Shown here: in pieces, positions 26,353 to 34,848 of the stretch
Layout: the number at the start of each line of letters is the position of its first letter
How positions within the stretch are numbered: the stretch's first letter is position 1
Assembly: GCA_051859045.1 (NCBI GenBank)
Contig: JBHYGK010000012.1
Span: 62,001-126,000, forward strand
Source: JBHYGK01 sp051859045
GTDB lineage: Bacteria > Pseudomonadota > Gammaproteobacteria > Xanthomonadales > Xanthomonadaceae
Reading direction: 5' to 3'
Length of the DNA: 64,000 bases
The notes under the pieces: generated by a model
Told to the model about the DNA's origin: nothing
The model's input: only the letters and a program-made list of their open reading frames with translations
The model's database searches: none
Made by a program: the position numbers and the translations under genes

Positions 26353-26781
26353 TTACTCGGCGGTCTGGCAGAACGCGGTGACCTGGGTCTGGGCCAGGGC
26401 CAGCTGCGCCTCGCGCTCCTCGAGCGTGATGGTCTCGGACACGCCGTCGCCGTCGCGGTCCATCGTCAGCACCTGGTCGCCCTGCAGCAGGGCCAGGTTG
26501 GCGCGGGCGCGGACGCAGGTGTCGGAGTCGCCGGCGGCCTCGGTGGAGGAGGTGGCGGGGCCGCGGTTGGCCTGGCGCTCCTCGGCGCTGACGGTGCGGC
26601 TGGAGCTGGCGGTGACCACGCGCTCCTCGTACTCCTGGCCCTCGGGCGGCTGGCCGGAGAAATGGGTCACGCCGTTGGCGTCCACCCACTGGTAGATCGT
26701 GTTCTGCGCCAGCGCGGGCGCCGCGGCGAGCAGGGCCAGCAGGGCGGACGCGGCGAGGACGGGGAGGCGGGTGCGGGACAT
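26353..26781 (-). CDS. DUF4124 periplasmic protein
   Basis: A 142-residue exported protein. A signal peptide ends at ALA-QN near residue 26. The DUF4124 signature IYQWVDANGVTHFSGQPPEG follows at once. Two cysteines in the C-terminal part (DTCVRARANLALLQG and AFCQTAE) could form a disulfide. Family function is unknown; such proteins are common and numerous in this lineage. The ATG at 26781 follows a GGAG and precedes the signal peptide. TAGAAT at 26848-26853 is a likely -10. Confidence 0.85.
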   Translation of the reverse strand: MSRTRLPVLAASALLALLAAAPALAQNTIYQWVDANGVTHFSGQPPEGQEYEERVVTASSSRTVSAEERQANRGPATSSTEAAGDSDTCVRARANLALLQGDQVLTMDRDGDGVSETITLEEREAQLALAQTQVTAFCQTAE

Positions 26782-26847
26782 GGTGGACTCCGGAACAGGT
26801 CGGCGGAACGGCGTCATGGAGGCGCGGGGGCGCGAAGGGCGCGGGGC

Positions 26848-26853
26848 ATTCTA
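26848..26853 (-). promoter_or_regulatory. DUF4124 gene -10 hexamer
   Basis: TAGAAT on the minus strand, 66 bp before the start codon, in the gap shared with divergent pssA. No clear -35. Confidence 0.4.
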
Positions 26854-26925
26854 GGCCGGTCGTGGCGGCGGAGGCGAACCGCCGGCCCGCACACCGGAAC
26901 CGCTTGGTAGCACCGGCCCGCCGGG

Positions 26926-26954
26926 CTGGCAAGCCATCGGCCAGCGGGTACACT
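26926..26954 (+). promoter_or_regulatory. pssA promoter, apparently leaderless
   Basis: CTGGCA (26926-26931) and TACACT (26949-26954) are 17 bp apart, four of six matches each. The pssA ATG begins at 26961, seven bases after the -10, where transcription would start. There is no ribosome-binding sequence in the short gap. Confidence 0.5.
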
Positions 26955-26960
26955 GCCGGC

Positions 26961-27749
26961 ATGGATCCTTCCCAGCCCCCGACCCCGGTCGAGCCCGCCG
27001 CGGCCAAGCCGCGCCCGCGCGCGATCTACCTGCTGCCGAACCTGTTCACCACCGGCGGCATGTTCGCGGGCTTCTACGCGATCATCTCGGCCGCCGGCGG
27101 GCACTACACCACCGCCGCCATGGCGGTGTTCGTGGCGGCCGTGCTCGACGGCGTCGACGGCCGCGTGGCCCGGATGACCGGCACCAGCTCCGACTTCGGC
27201 GTGCAGTACGACTCGCTGGCCGACCTCGTGAGCTTCGGCATGGCCCCGGCGCTGGTGATGTACCACTGGTCGCTGTCCACCTTCGCCCAGGACGGCACGA
27301 GCTGGGGCAAGTTCGGCTGGGCCGTGGCCTTCCTGTACGCGGCCTGCGGCGCGCTGCGCCTGGCCCGCTTCAACACCCAGGTCGGCACCCAGGACAAGCG
27401 CTGGTTCGTCGGCCTGGCCAGCCCGGCCGCGGCCGGCCTGATGATGGCCTTCGTGTGGACCTTCGCCGGCGAGGCGGGCTCGGGCCGCGACATGCGCGGC
27501 ATCGCCGCCGCCCTCACCGTGCTCGCGGGCCTCGCCATGGTCAGCCGGGTGCGCTACTTCAGCTTCAAGGGCGCGCCGACCAGCGACCGCGTGCGGTTCT
27601 CGGCGCTGCTGCTGGGCGTGGGCCTGCTGGTGGGCGTGGCGATCGACCCGCCGCGCGTGCTGCTGGCGATCGGCCTGGTGTACGTGGTGTCCGGCCCGAT
27701 CGCCTGGTTCTGGCTGCGCCGGCGCCGGGGCGCGACCCCGGAGGCCTGA
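26961..27749 (+). CDS. pssA: CDP-diacylglycerol-serine O-phosphatidyltransferase
   Basis: A 262-residue membrane enzyme that makes phosphatidylserine, the precursor of phosphatidylethanolamine. The CDP-alcohol phosphotransferase motif is DGVDGRVARMTGTSSDFG followed by DSLADLVSFG, giving the full DG-AR-G-D-D pattern. RAIYLLPNLFTTGGMFAGF marks the first helix. About eight spans. It resembles the membrane-embedded type II PssA, not the E. coli peripheral type. It is followed after 4 bp by a short ORF and rimI. Confidence 0.93.
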   Translation: MDPSQPPTPVEPAAAKPRPRAIYLLPNLFTTGGMFAGFYAIISAAGGHYTTAAMAVFVAAVLDGVDGRVARMTGTSSDFGVQYDSLADLVSFGMAPALVMYHWSLSTFAQDGTSWGKFGWAVAFLYAACGALRLARFNTQVGTQDKRWFVGLASPAAAGLMMAFVWTFAGEAGSGRDMRGIAAALTVLAGLAMVSRVRYFSFKGAPTSDRVRFSALLLGVGLLVGVAIDPPRVLLAIGLVYVVSGPIAWFWLRRRRGATPEA

Positions 27750-27753
27750 GCCC

Positions 27754-28032
27754 ATGGCCGCGGCCTGGTCGGACGAACAGCGGCGCGTGCTGGGCCTGCT
27801 CGGCCTCGCCGCGCTGCGCCCGGCCCCGGGCTTCGGCGGCGGCCTCGATCCGTCCTCGCTGCCGCCGCGCCTGCTGGCCCAGCTGCTGCGCGCGGCCGGC
27901 GACCCGGCGCGCGATCCCGCCGACCTGCTGGCCGCGCTCGGCGCCGAGGCCGCCCGCCTGCCGCGCGCCGCGGCCAAGCGCGCGCTGTGGCCGCGCCTGC
28001 GGAGCCTGCGCAAGGCGGCGCCGTCGGCGTGA
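27754..28032 (+). CDS. Small conserved protein, possible short HolD (psi) subunit
   Basis: A 92-residue soluble protein. Near the start, EQRRVLGLLGLAALRP resembles the N-terminal LxxLGIxxWxLRRP pattern of DNA polymerase III psi, and the C-terminal AAKRALWPRLRSLRK resembles the end of the HolD domain (a KxxLWxxL pattern). E. coli HolD is about 137 residues and lies just upstream of rimI, the same position as here. The middle of the domain is missing. HolC (chi), the partner of psi, is encoded in this window. The assignment is a hypothesis from position and two short motifs. The stop overlaps the rimI GTG. Confidence 0.55.
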   Translation: MAAAWSDEQRRVLGLLGLAALRPAPGFGGGLDPSSLPPRLLAQLLRAAGDPARDPADLLAALGAEAARLPRAAAKRALWPRLRSLRKAAPSA

Positions 28033-28505
28033 ACGAGGCGCCCGCCGTCGTCGCCAGCACGATCCGGCCGATGCGCGAGGCCGACCTGCCGGCGCTGATG
28101 GCGATCGAGCGTCGCGCCTACCCCTTCCCGTGGACCGAGGGCATCTTCCGCGACTGCCTGCGGGCGGGCTACGCGAGCTGGGTGCTCGACCGCCAGGGCG
28201 TGCTGGAGGGCTACGCGGTGCTCAGCGTGGCCGGCGGCGAGGCCCACCTGCTCAACCTGTGCGTGGACCCGGCCCTGCACGGCCGCGGCCTGGGCCGGCG
28301 CCTGCTGAGCCGGATCGTCGACATCGCGCGCTGGCACCTGGCCGACCGGGTGTTCCTGGAGGTGCGGCCCTCGAACCCGCGCGCCATCGAGCTCTACCGG
28401 CTGGCCGGGTTCAACGAGATCGGCCAGCGCCCGCGCTACTACCCGGCCGAGGGCGGGCGCGAGGACGCGATCGTGATGGCGATGGAGCTGCTGCCGCCCG
28501 AGTAG
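28029..28505 (+). CDS. rimI: Ribosomal protein S18 alanine N-acetyltransferase
   Basis: A 158-residue GNAT acetyltransferase. RPMREADLPALMAIERRAYPFPWTEGIFRDCL is the RimI-type N-terminal region, LCVDPALHGRGLGRRLL holds the acetyl-CoA loop, and VFLEVRPSNPRAIELYRLAGF is the C-terminal signature. The GTG start at 28029 overlaps the stop of the preceding ORF. RimI acetylates the N-terminal alanine of ribosomal protein S18. An in-frame ATG at 27987 would only extend it into the overlapping gene. Confidence 0.93.
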   Translation: MNEAPAVVASTIRPMREADLPALMAIERRAYPFPWTEGIFRDCLRAGYASWVLDRQGVLEGYAVLSVAGGEAHLLNLCVDPALHGRGLGRRLLSRIVDIARWHLADRVFLEVRPSNPRAIELYRLAGFNEIGQRPRYYPAEGGREDAIVMAMELLPPE

Positions 28506-28614
28506 GGCGGGGCGTCATCGACGCTGGCTATCGCGGGCATCCGGACAAACGATTTCCCCGCGCGCGCCGGCGGGCGCAGCCTGCACGCCCCACGACCCCG
28601 CCCCGGACCCCGCC

Positions 28615-28728
28615 ATGACCCGCACCCTCACCCAGCTCGTGCTGATGGGCCTGCTGACCGCGCTCGCGCTGGCCTGCGCGGCCGGCGAGGCCGCCACCCG
28701 CGACCGCTTCGAGCCCGCCGGGCCCTGA
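28615..28728 (+). CDS. Tiny exported peptide, 37 residues
   Basis: An ATG ORF whose first 20 residues form a clear hydrophobic signal (LTQLVLMGLLTALALA) followed by Cys21, a weak lipobox, and a short charged tail. It fills the gap between rimI and the convergent valS. No family was recognised. Small lipoprotein-like ORFs in this position could be real but are hard to prove; there is no strong ribosome site before it. Confidence 0.4.
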   Translation: MTRTLTQLVLMGLLTALALACAAGEAATRDRFEPAGP

Positions 28729-28749
28729 GCCCGCCCGCGCCGCGCGGCC

Positions 28750-31581
28750 TCAGAGCGCCGCGAGGCGCTCGCGCTGGCGCTGCAGGCCCTCGAGCTGCGC
28801 GCCCCAGTCGGCCAGGCGCGCGCGCTCCTGCTCGACCACCGCCGCCGGGGCGTTGGCCACGAAGGTGACGCTGCCGAGCTTGCCCTCGCACTTCGCGATC
28901 TCCCCGCCGATGCGCTTGATCTCCTTGTCCAGGCGCGCGCGCTCGGCGGCCGGGTCCACGAGGCCCGCCAGCGGGATGTACAGCGTCAGCCCGCCCAGCA
29001 CCGCGGCCGCGGCCGGCGGCGGCTCGGCGCCGGCCGGCGCGATCGACGACAGCCGGGCCAGGAACTTCAGCGCGGCGTCGTGCCGGGCCAGCGCCGCGGC
29101 GTCCGCGTCGCCGCCGGCGTACAGCAGCTCGACCGCCTTGCCCGGCGGCACGTTGAGCTGGCTGCGGATCGAGCGCACGGCCGTGATGGCCTGCTTGAGC
29201 CACTCCACGCCCGAGGCGGCCTCGTCGGCGCGCCAGGCGGCGTCGGCGCGCGGGTAGGCCTGCAGGCTGAGGCTGGTGGCGGCGGCGTCGACGCCCAGCT
29301 TGGGCGCCACCGACTGCCAGATCTCCTCGGTCACGAACGGCACCAGCGGGTGCAGCATCCGCAGCGTCTGCTCGAGCACGTGCAGCAGGGTGTGGCGGGT
29401 GGCGTCGGCGTCCTCGCGGGCCACGCCCTCGCCCTGCAGGGCCGGCTTGGCGAGCTCGAGGAACCAGTCGCAGAGCTGGTTCCAGGTGAAGTCGTACATC
29501 GCCTGGCTGGCCAGGTCGAAGCGGTAGGCGGCGAACTGCGCCTCCACCTCGGCGAGCGTCTTCTGGAAGGCGTCGAGGATCCAGCGCTCGGCGTCGGTGC
29601 GCGGCACCGGCGGGCCGGCGGGGGCGACGTAGCCCTCGCAGTTCATCAGCGCGAAGCGCGCGGCGTTCCAGAGCTTGTTGCAGAAGTTCTTGTAGCCCTC
29701 GCAGCGGGCCAGGTCGAACTTGATGTCGCGGCCGTGGGTGGCCAGCGAGGCGAAGGTGAAGCGCAGCGCGTCGGCGCCGAAGGCCGGGATGCCCTCGGGG
29801 AACTCCTTGCGGGTGGCCTTGGCGATCTTCTCGGCCATCTGCGGCTGCATCAGGCCGGCGGTGCGCTTCTCGAGCAGCGCGTCGAGCGAGATGCCGTCGA
29901 TGAGGTCGATCGGGTCGAGGATGTTGCCCTTGGACTTCGACATCTTCTGGCCCTGCGCGTCGCGCACCAGGCCGGTGATGTAGACGTCCTTGAACGGCAC
30001 CGTGCCGGTGGCGTCCTCGGTCATCATGATCATCCGGGCGACCCAGAAGAAGATGATGTCGAAGCCGGTCACCAGCACCGAGGTCGGCAGGCGCTCGTGG
30101 AAGCCGAGCTCGCGCATGCGCGCCTCGTCCGGCCAGCCCAGCGTGGAGTGCGACCACAGCGCCGAGCTGAACCAGGTCTCGAGCACGTCGGGGTCGCGGG
30201 TGAGCGCGACGTCGGCGCCGAGGCCATGCGCGGCGCGCACCTCGGCCTCGCTGCGGCCGACGTAGGCGGTGCCGGCGGCGTCGAACCAGGCCGGGATGCG
30301 GTGGCCCCACCAGAGCTGGCGCGAGATGCACCAGTCCTGGATGTTCTCCATCCAGTGGCGGTAGGTGTTGATCCAGTTCTCGGGCACGAAGCGCACGCGG
30401 CCGCTCTCGACGGCCTCGAGGCCCTTGGCGCCGAGCTCGTCCATCGCCACGAACCACTGCCACGTCAGGTAGGGCTCGATGACCTGGCCGGTGCGGTCGC
30501 CGCGCGGGACCATGAGCTTGTGCGGTTTTGCCTCGACCAGCAGGCCGGCGGCCTCGAGCTCGGCGAGCACGCGCTTGCGCGCCTCGAAGCGGTCGAGCCC
30601 GCGGAAGCGCTCGGGCGCGGCGTCGTTGAGCGTCGCGTCGGGGTGGAAGAGGTTGATCATCGCCAGGTCGTGGCGCTTGCCCACCTGGTAGTCGTTGAAG
30701 TCGTGCGCCGGGGTGACCTTGACCACGCCGGTGCCGAACGCGCGGTCGACGTAGTCGTCGGCGATGATCGCGATCTCGCGATCCGTCAGCGGCAGGCGCA
30801 CGCGTCGGCCCACGAGGTGTGCGTAGCGCGGGTCCTCGGGGTGCACCATCACCGCGGTGTCGCCCAGCAGGGTCTCGGGGCGGGTGGTGGCGACGACCAG
30901 GTAGTCGCGCGCCTCGCGCAGGACCTCGGCGCCGTCGGCGTCGTGCTCGACGTGCTCGTAGGACGCGTCGACGAGCGGGTAGCGGATCGACCACAGGTGG
31001 CCGTCCTCCTCCTCGCTGACCACCTCGAGGTCGGAGATGGCGGTCTTCAGCACCGGGTCCCAGTTCACCAGGCGCTGGCCGCGGTAGATCCGGCCCTCGG
31101 CGTGCAGGCGCACGAAGGTCTCGACCACGGCCTCGCTGAGGCCTTCGTCCATCGTGAAGCGCTCGCGCGACCAGTCGCCCGACGCGCCCATCCGGCGCAT
31201 CTGCCGGCTGATGGTATTGCCGGACTCCTCCTTCCACGCCCAGACCTTCTCGACGAAGGCCTCGCGGCCCAGCGAGTCGCGGGTCTCGCCCTTGCCCTCG
31301 CGGGCGAGATTGCGGCCCACCACCATCTCGGTGGCGATGCCGGCGTGGTCGGTGCCCACCTGCCACAGCGTGTCGAAGCCGCGCATGCGGTGGTAGCGCA
31401 CCAGCGTGTCCATCAGCGTGTGCTGGAACGCGTGGCCCATGTGCAGCGTGCCGGTGACGTTCGGCGGCGGCAGCATGATGGTGTAGGGCTCGCCCGTGCC
31501 CGAGGGCTTGAAGCAGCCGCTGGACTCCCAGCGCTCATACCACTTGGTCTCGAAGTGGCCGGGTTCGTAGCTCTTGTCCAT
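28750..31581 (-). CDS. valS: Valyl-tRNA synthetase
   Basis: A 943-residue class I synthetase. LPPPNVTGTLHMGHA (HIGH motif at about 47-50) and KMSKSKGN (about 545-549) are intact. The editing domain lies between, with VATTRPETLLGDTAV and ITPAHDFNDY-like (VTPAHDFNDYQVG) blocks. The C-terminal coiled-coil arm runs through LDKEIKRIGGEIAKCEGKL. It is the last gene of the pepA-holC-valS operon, an order shared with many gammaproteobacteria. It charges tRNA-Val and hydrolyses mischarged threonine. Confidence 0.97.
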   Translation of the reverse strand: MDKSYEPGHFETKWYERWESSGCFKPSGTGEPYTIMLPPPNVTGTLHMGHAFQHTLMDTLVRYHRMRGFDTLWQVGTDHAGIATEMVVGRNLAREGKGETRDSLGREAFVEKVWAWKEESGNTISRQMRRMGASGDWSRERFTMDEGLSEAVVETFVRLHAEGRIYRGQRLVNWDPVLKTAISDLEVVSEEEDGHLWSIRYPLVDASYEHVEHDADGAEVLREARDYLVVATTRPETLLGDTAVMVHPEDPRYAHLVGRRVRLPLTDREIAIIADDYVDRAFGTGVVKVTPAHDFNDYQVGKRHDLAMINLFHPDATLNDAAPERFRGLDRFEARKRVLAELEAAGLLVEAKPHKLMVPRGDRTGQVIEPYLTWQWFVAMDELGAKGLEAVESGRVRFVPENWINTYRHWMENIQDWCISRQLWWGHRIPAWFDAAGTAYVGRSEAEVRAAHGLGADVALTRDPDVLETWFSSALWSHSTLGWPDEARMRELGFHERLPTSVLVTGFDIIFFWVARMIMMTEDATGTVPFKDVYITGLVRDAQGQKMSKSKGNILDPIDLIDGISLDALLEKRTAGLMQPQMAEKIAKATRKEFPEGIPAFGADALRFTFASLATHGRDIKFDLARCEGYKNFCNKLWNAARFALMNCEGYVAPAGPPVPRTDAERWILDAFQKTLAEVEAQFAAYRFDLASQAMYDFTWNQLCDWFLELAKPALQGEGVAREDADATRHTLLHVLEQTLRMLHPLVPFVTEEIWQSVAPKLGVDAAATSLSLQAYPRADAAWRADEAASGVEWLKQAITAVRSIRSQLNVPPGKAVELLYAGGDADAAALARHDAALKFLARLSSIAPAGAEPPPAAAAVLGGLTLYIPLAGLVDPAAERARLDKEIKRIGGEIAKCEGKLGSVTFVANAPAAVVEQERARLADWGAQLEGLQRQRERLAAL

Positions 31582-31645
31582 GGGCTCGGGTCTGCGGGAA
31601 CGCTGTGCGGGGTAGGGGGGGCGGGGGCGCGCGCGGGGGCGCGCC

Positions 31646-32071
31646 TCACATGTCGTGTTTCTTCAGCGCGAGGCCGCGGGCCTGGTAGGCCTTCCAGCGC
31701 TCGCGCAGCGGCTCGCGCGCGGCCGGGTCGGCCGGCACCACCTCGAGCACGCGCTCGAACGGGCCCGGCGCGACCTCGTCGCGCAGGTTGATCACCATCG
31801 GGCGCGGGTCGGGCGTGGTGCCGGGCAGGCCGATCAGCACCGGGCACTGGTCGTCGTCCTCGTCCTGGCCGGCGACCTGGTGCGGGATGTAGGCGTCCTC
31901 GTCGAACTCCCACAGCAGCTCGTCGAGCCGCTCGGCCTGCTCGGCGTCGCGCGCCAGCACCAGCGTCCAGTGCCCGGCCTCGTAGGCCTTGCGCGCCAGC
32001 TCGCAGACCAGCAGCAGCGGCTCCTCGCGGAAGCGCGGCTTGTCGATCAGGTAGAAGTCGGCCTGCGGCAT
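31646..32071 (-). CDS. holC: DNA polymerase III subunit chi
   Basis: A 141-residue protein beginning MPQADFYLIDKPRFREEPLLLVCELARKAY in the chi pattern, with LDELLWEFDEDAYIPHQVAG in the middle and LPGTTPDPRPMVINLRDEV later. Chi links the clamp loader to single-strand-binding protein through psi (HolD). It lies between pepA (13 bp upstream) and valS, the usual position. The printed N-terminal motif runs as separate conserved blocks (DFYLID; ELARKAY). Confidence 0.93.
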   Translation of the reverse strand: MPQADFYLIDKPRFREEPLLLVCELARKAYEAGHWTLVLARDAEQAERLDELLWEFDEDAYIPHQVAGQDEDDDQCPVLIGLPGTTPDPRPMVINLRDEVAPGPFERVLEVVPADPAAREPLRERWKAYQARGLALKKHDM

Positions 32072-32084
32072 CGGCGTCGGCGGC

Positions 32085-33557
32085 TCAGGCGCCGGCGCGG
32101 TCGAGCAGCCACTGGCTCAGCAGGCCCACCGGGCGGCCGGTGGCCATGCCCTTGCGGCCCTCGTCGCTGCCCGAGCCGGCGATGTCGAGGTGCGCCCAGC
32201 GCTGGCCCTCGGCGAAGCGCGCGAGGAAGCAGCCGGCCGTGATCGCGCCGCCCCAGCGGCCGCCGATGTTGGCCATGTCGGCGAAGCTCGAGTCGAGCAG
32301 CGGCTGGTAGTCGTCCCAGAGCGGCAGGCGCCAGGCGCGGTCGTGCACGGCGGCGCCGGCGGCCAGCAGCTCGTCGGCGAGGTCGTCGTGCTTGCTCATC
32401 AGGCCGGTGGCGACCTTGCCCAGCGCGATCATGCAGGCGCCGGTGAGGGTGGCCACGTCGACGATGGCCTGGGGCTCGAACTTCTGCACCCAGGTCAGCG
32501 CGTCGCACAGGATCAGGCGGCCCTCGGCGTCGGTGTTGAGCACCTCGATGGTCTTGCCCGACATCGAGGTCAGCACGTCGGAGGGGCGGTAGGCGTCGGC
32601 GTCGGGCATGTTCTCGACCGCCGCGGCCACGGCCACCAGGTTCACCGGCAGGCGCTGCTTCACCGCGGCCACGAAGGTGCCCAGCACGGTGGCGGCGCCG
32701 CACATGTCGAACTTCATCTCCTCGATCCCGCCCTGGACCTTGAGGTTGATGCCGCCGGTGTCGAAGGTGATGCCCTTGCCGACCAGCGCGTAGGGCTTGG
32801 CGCCGGCCGCGCCGCCGTTCCAGCGCAGGCAGATGAGCTTGGGCGGGTTGGCCGAGCCGCGGGCCACCGCGAGCAGCGAGCCCATGCCCAGGGCCTCCAT
32901 GTCGGCGCGCTCGAGGATCTCGACCTCGACCCCGGCGTGCCCGGCGGCGACCTTGCGCGCCTGCTCGGCCAGGTAGGCCGGGTTGCAGACGTTCGGCGGC
33001 AGGTTGCCCAGCTCGCGCGCGAACTCGACGCCCTCGGCGATCGCGACGCCGCGGGCCAGCGCGGCGGCGTCGGGGCCGGCGAAGGCCAGGCGCTGCAGGC
33101 CCGGGTCGGGCGTCTTGGCCTGGAAGTGCACGTAGCGGTAGGCGGCGTGGTCGGCGGCGACGACGCCCTGGGCGGTGGCCCAGGCGGCGTCGCGGCCCTG
33201 CACCGGCACCGCGTCGAGGGTGCACAGCGCGTCGGCGGCCGGGCCCGGGCGCAGGGCGCGGACGGCGCTGCCGATGGCCTTGAGGTAGGCGGCCGCGTCG
33301 AACGTGGCTTCCTCGCCCAGGCCCACCAGCAGCACGCGGGGCGAGGCCACGCCGGGCAGGTCGTGGAGGACGGCGGTGCGGCCGGCCTTGCCGGAGGCGT
33401 CGCCGCGGGCGAGCAGGGCGGCCAGGCGGCCGCCGCTGGCGCGGTCGATGGCCTCGGCCGGGGCGCTCAGGCGGCCGTCGGCGAAGGCGCCGACGATCAC
33501 GCAGCCGGCCGTGGAGGCCTCGGGAAGGGAATGGTTCAGCTCGAAGTGCAGGCTCAT
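32085..33557 (-). CDS. pepA: Leucyl aminopeptidase
   Basis: A 490-residue M17 cytosol aminopeptidase. The C-terminal catalytic domain has VGKGITFDTGG with the metal-binding Lys and Asp, MKFDMCGAATVLG, and the NTDAEGRLILCDAL signature. The N-terminal domain is the typical macro-like fold. Besides peptide turnover, PepA in E. coli is the accessory protein of Xer recombination; xerD lies 3 kb away. The ATG at 33557 was preferred to one at 33623. It heads the pepA-holC-valS operon. Confidence 0.96.
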   Translation of the reverse strand: MSLHFELNHSLPEASTAGCVIVGAFADGRLSAPAEAIDRASGGRLAALLARGDASGKAGRTAVLHDLPGVASPRVLLVGLGEEATFDAAAYLKAIGSAVRALRPGPAADALCTLDAVPVQGRDAAWATAQGVVAADHAAYRYVHFQAKTPDPGLQRLAFAGPDAAALARGVAIAEGVEFARELGNLPPNVCNPAYLAEQARKVAAGHAGVEVEILERADMEALGMGSLLAVARGSANPPKLICLRWNGGAAGAKPYALVGKGITFDTGGINLKVQGGIEEMKFDMCGAATVLGTFVAAVKQRLPVNLVAVAAAVENMPDADAYRPSDVLTSMSGKTIEVLNTDAEGRLILCDALTWVQKFEPQAIVDVATLTGACMIALGKVATGLMSKHDDLADELLAAGAAVHDRAWRLPLWDDYQPLLDSSFADMANIGGRWGGAITAGCFLARFAEGQRWAHLDIAGSGSDEGRKGMATGRPVGLLSQWLLDRAGA

Positions 33558-33741
33558 GGGGGGGATTTCCGTACAATCCGGCGCGGGGCCGTCATTCAGG
33601 GCTTGCCGCGCAGGGCGCGACAAGGCGGTAGGGCCCCCGCTCCACGGGACGACCGCGGGGGCGACACCCCCCCGGTCCGCGCGTCGCGCGGGCGGCGGGG
33701 CCGATCAAGACGATGGCCCAGAGTCTAAAGCAAGCCGCCCG

Positions 33742-34848
33742 ATGCCGCTCCTCCAGCGCTACCTCCTGCGCGAATTCGCCGGGACCACCGTCGCGACCCT
33801 GCTGATCCTGATGATGATCAGCCTGGGCGGCGTGCTCACCGACCTGCTGCGCGACATCGCCCGCGGCCAGCTGCCGGCGGCGCTGATGCTCAGCCAGCTG
33901 GGCCTGCGCGTGGTCGGCTTCCTGCCGCTGGTGCTGCCGCTGTCGCTGTTCCTCGGCCTGCTGATGGCGATCGGCCGGCTCTACCGCGACTCCGAGATGG
34001 CCGTGCTGGCCTCGGTGGGCCTCGGCGCCCAGGAGCTCTGGCGCGCCGTGGCCGGGATCACCCTGCCGGTGGTGGGCCTGATCGCGTTCTGCTCGCTGTG
34101 GGCCGGGCCGGCCGCCGACCGCCGCGCGATCGAGATGATCGACTCCGCCAACCGCTCGCTGCTGGTGGCCGGCCTCGACGCCGGGCGCTTCGTCGAGCTG
34201 CCGGGCGGGCAGGGCGTGATCTACGTGGGCGAGATGGCCGCCGACGGCACCCATTTCGGCCGCCTGTTCCTGCAGCGCACCGAGGACGGGCGCATCGACG
34301 TCACCACCGCGCGCGCCGGCCGGCTGTTCTTCGACGGCGCCGAGGAGCGCTTCCTGGCGCTGGAGGACGGCTTCCGCGTCGAGGGCCCGCTGGGCGGGCG
34401 CGAGTGGCGGCTGATGCGCTTCGAGCGCAACGAGGTGCAGCTGCCCGACCGCGCCCGCACCCAGTCGCTGGCCGATCCCGCCCGCGCCGACACCCTCGCG
34501 CTGGTCGGCAGCGGCGAGCCCGCCGCCGTGGCCGAACTGCACTGGCGGCTGGCGACGCCGCTGTTCGCGATCGTGCTGGCCGCGCTGGCCATCCCGCTGG
34601 CGCGCAGCGAGCCGCGGCAGGCGCGCTACGGGCGGATGATCCTGGCGTTCCTGTCCTACCTGTTCTACATCAACCTGATGTTCATCGGCCGGGCCTGGCT
34701 GGGCGACGGCACCCTCCCGGCCTGGGCCGGGCTGTGGTGGCTGCACGGGCCCGCGGCCGTGCTGGCGGCCTGGCTGTTCGTGCGCGACGGGCGGCTGGTG
34801 CGTCCGCGCCGCGCGCGCCTCGCCGCCCCGGCGGGGGCCGCCGCATGA
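33742..34848 (+). CDS. lptF: LPS export permease LptF
   Basis: A 368-residue inner-membrane protein with three N-terminal and three C-terminal spans around a periplasmic beta-jellyroll. It opens with LLQRYLLREFAGTTVATLLIL, and LYRDSEMAVLASVGLG is the coupling region to the LptB ATPase. LptF and LptG with LptB extract LPS from the inner membrane. It is divergent from pepA; TACAAT at 33572-33577 in the 184-bp gap may be its -10, giving a long leader. The stop overlaps the lptG start (ATGA). Confidence 0.94.
   Translation: MPLLQRYLLREFAGTTVATLLILMMISLGGVLTDLLRDIARGQLPAALMLSQLGLRVVGFLPLVLPLSLFLGLLMAIGRLYRDSEMAVLASVGLGAQELWRAVAGITLPVVGLIAFCSLWAGPAADRRAIEMIDSANRSLLVAGLDAGRFVELPGGQGVIYVGEMAADGTHFGRLFLQRTEDGRIDVTTARAGRLFFDGAEERFLALEDGFRVEGPLGGREWRLMRFERNEVQLPDRARTQSLADPARADTLALVGSGEPAAVAELHWRLATPLFAIVLAALAIPLARSEPRQARYGRMILAFLSYLFYINLMFIGRAWLGDGTLPAWAGLWWLHGPAAVLAAWLFVRDGRLVRPRRARLAAPAGAAA

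Noticed and set aside
33558..33741. A gene in the pepA-lptF gap
   Set aside because: The frames there lack codon bias and motifs. The gap is better explained as two divergent promoters, with TACAAT at 33572-33577.
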